This document shows, piece after piece, positions 63,546 through 64,000 of a DNA stretch of 64,000 nt. How positions within the stretch are numbered: the first letter of the stretch is position 1; each line of letters opens with the position of its first letter. The position numbers and the translations under genes were made by a program. Under the pieces are notes generated by a model, which saw nothing but the letters and a program-made list of their open reading frames with translations, made no database searches and was not told the DNA's origin. Origin of the DNA: CAZIHO01 sp964538875 (GTDB taxonomy: Bacteria; Pseudomonadota; Gammaproteobacteria; Chromatiales; Chromatiaceae); NCBI GenBank assembly GCA_964538875.1, contig CAZIHO010000001.1, positions 1 through 64,000 on the forward strand. The letters are read 5' to 3'.

Positions 63546-64000
63546 ATGATGGAACTCGCCCAATCCCGCCGGCCCACCAGTGCCGGCCGCGCCGGAACCA
63601 CCCAGCCGGGGCTGCGTGCCCGGTTGGCGGCCCAGTCCCTGACGGATTTGGACGAGTCCGAGGCCGCCGCCGCCGAAAGCAGTTGGACCGTGGGTTACCT
63701 GGACGTCCTGCTCCTGCTATTGACCTTGTTCGCCATTTTGCTCGGTGTGGGTTTCATGGACCGGGGCGATAGTCCCCCGGCCAAGAAGAATCCCCTGGCG
63801 TCGGGCCCAGGACTAACCATCCAGGCACCACCGGCGGAGCCGGCTCCCGCGTCTTTCAGCCTGGATCCCCGGGTGCTGTTGGCGGCGCTTCAGTCCCGCT
63901 CCAGCCCGCCGCCGCCAGCGCCGGCTCCGGCCGAGCCGGTGGTCGCAGAAGCTCCCAAGCCAGCGCCTCCCGCGCCCCTGCCCATGGAGCCCCTGTTGCC
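63546..64000 (+). CDS. MotB/OmpA-like partner of the stator, truncated by window end
   Basis: The visible 151 residues have an N-terminal cytoplasmic tail, one membrane helix with the MotB-like WTVGYLDVLLLLLTLFAILL (residues 47-66), whose Asp would be the ion-binding residue, and then a Pro/Ala-rich periplasmic linker. The C-terminal OmpA-type peptidoglycan domain would lie beyond the window. It begins 1 nt after the MotA-like stop. Confidence 0.8.
   Translation, partial: MMELAQSRRPTSAGRAGTTQPGLRARLAAQSLTDLDESEAAAAESSWTVGYLDVLLLLLTLFAILLGVGFMDRGDSPPAKKNPLASGPGLTIQAPPAEPAPASFSLDPRVLLAALQSRSSPPPPAPAPAEPVVAEAPKPAPPAPLPMEPLL

Overview
The window is about 64 kb of G+C-rich bacterial chromosome from a draft assembly, with three 100-N spacers. 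Gene content and order point to a gammaproteobacterium: rpsP-rimM-trmD-rplS, rlmE-ftsH-folP, and families such as YqhA, DUF2058, YciA, GluQ and ArfB. A two-subunit pyruvate carboxylase, cytochrome c', short rubrerythrin with DUF3501, exosortase H and a methylcitrate locus fit Chromatiales- or Methylococcales-like lineages. I cannot fix the genus. I saw no tRNA, rRNA, CRISPR array, prophage or insertion sequence.

Layout. 0-4.3 kb: a FimT/GspH-like pseudopilin, then pyruvate carboxylase subunits pycA and pycB. 4.4-12.9 kb: yqhA-proS, a ModF-like ABC protein, ferredoxin-NADP reductase, tatD, and hypF broken by a real assembly gap. 12.6-17 kb: an RRM RNA-binding protein, a DUF945-like protein, a BamE-like exported protein, the YciA thioesterase and a class V aminotransferase. 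17.1-19.8 kb: a stress operon (rubrerythrin, Fe-S reductase, DUF3501) with a clear promoter, a dyad at the predicted transcription start, and a terminator. 20-26.5 kb: an H-NS-like protein, sodB, arfB, DUF2058, a TPR response regulator with a sensorless kinase, and a Crp/Fnr regulator with DUF2892. 26.5-36.4 kb: an MFS transporter, a 1282-aa FAD/Fe-S oxidoreductase, gluQ, a lipoprotein carrying a C-terminal type IV pilin domain, and a small Cys-motif gene pair.

36.5-46.6 kb: cytochrome c', a D-2-hydroxyacid dehydrogenase, heme oxygenase, the GntR-prpB-prpC propionate locus with a near-consensus promoter bracketed by operator-like palindromes, an EF-G paralogue, a histidine phosphatase and pyruvate kinase. 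46.9-50.5 kb: PPK2, a dehydrogenase-like protein lacking catalytic residues in a more AT-rich stretch, and a diheme cytochrome c. 50.5-56.3 kb: folP, ftsH, rlmE and the ribosomal rplS-trmD-rimM-rpsP operon. 56.7-61.8 kb: exosortase H, its partner membrane protein, a PIG-L/glycosyltransferase fusion, a GNAT protein and a radical SAM protein. 61.8-64 kb: a lipoprotein and a MotA/MotB-like stator pair, the second cut by the window end.

The most notable points are: two of the three N gaps are false (identical 55-bp flanks) and closing one restores a lipoprotein gene; a lipoprotein-pilin fusion; the operator architectures of the rubrerythrin and prp loci; a long hairpin abutting the DUF2892 ribosome binding site; and repeated hairpins without a U tract at gene ends.
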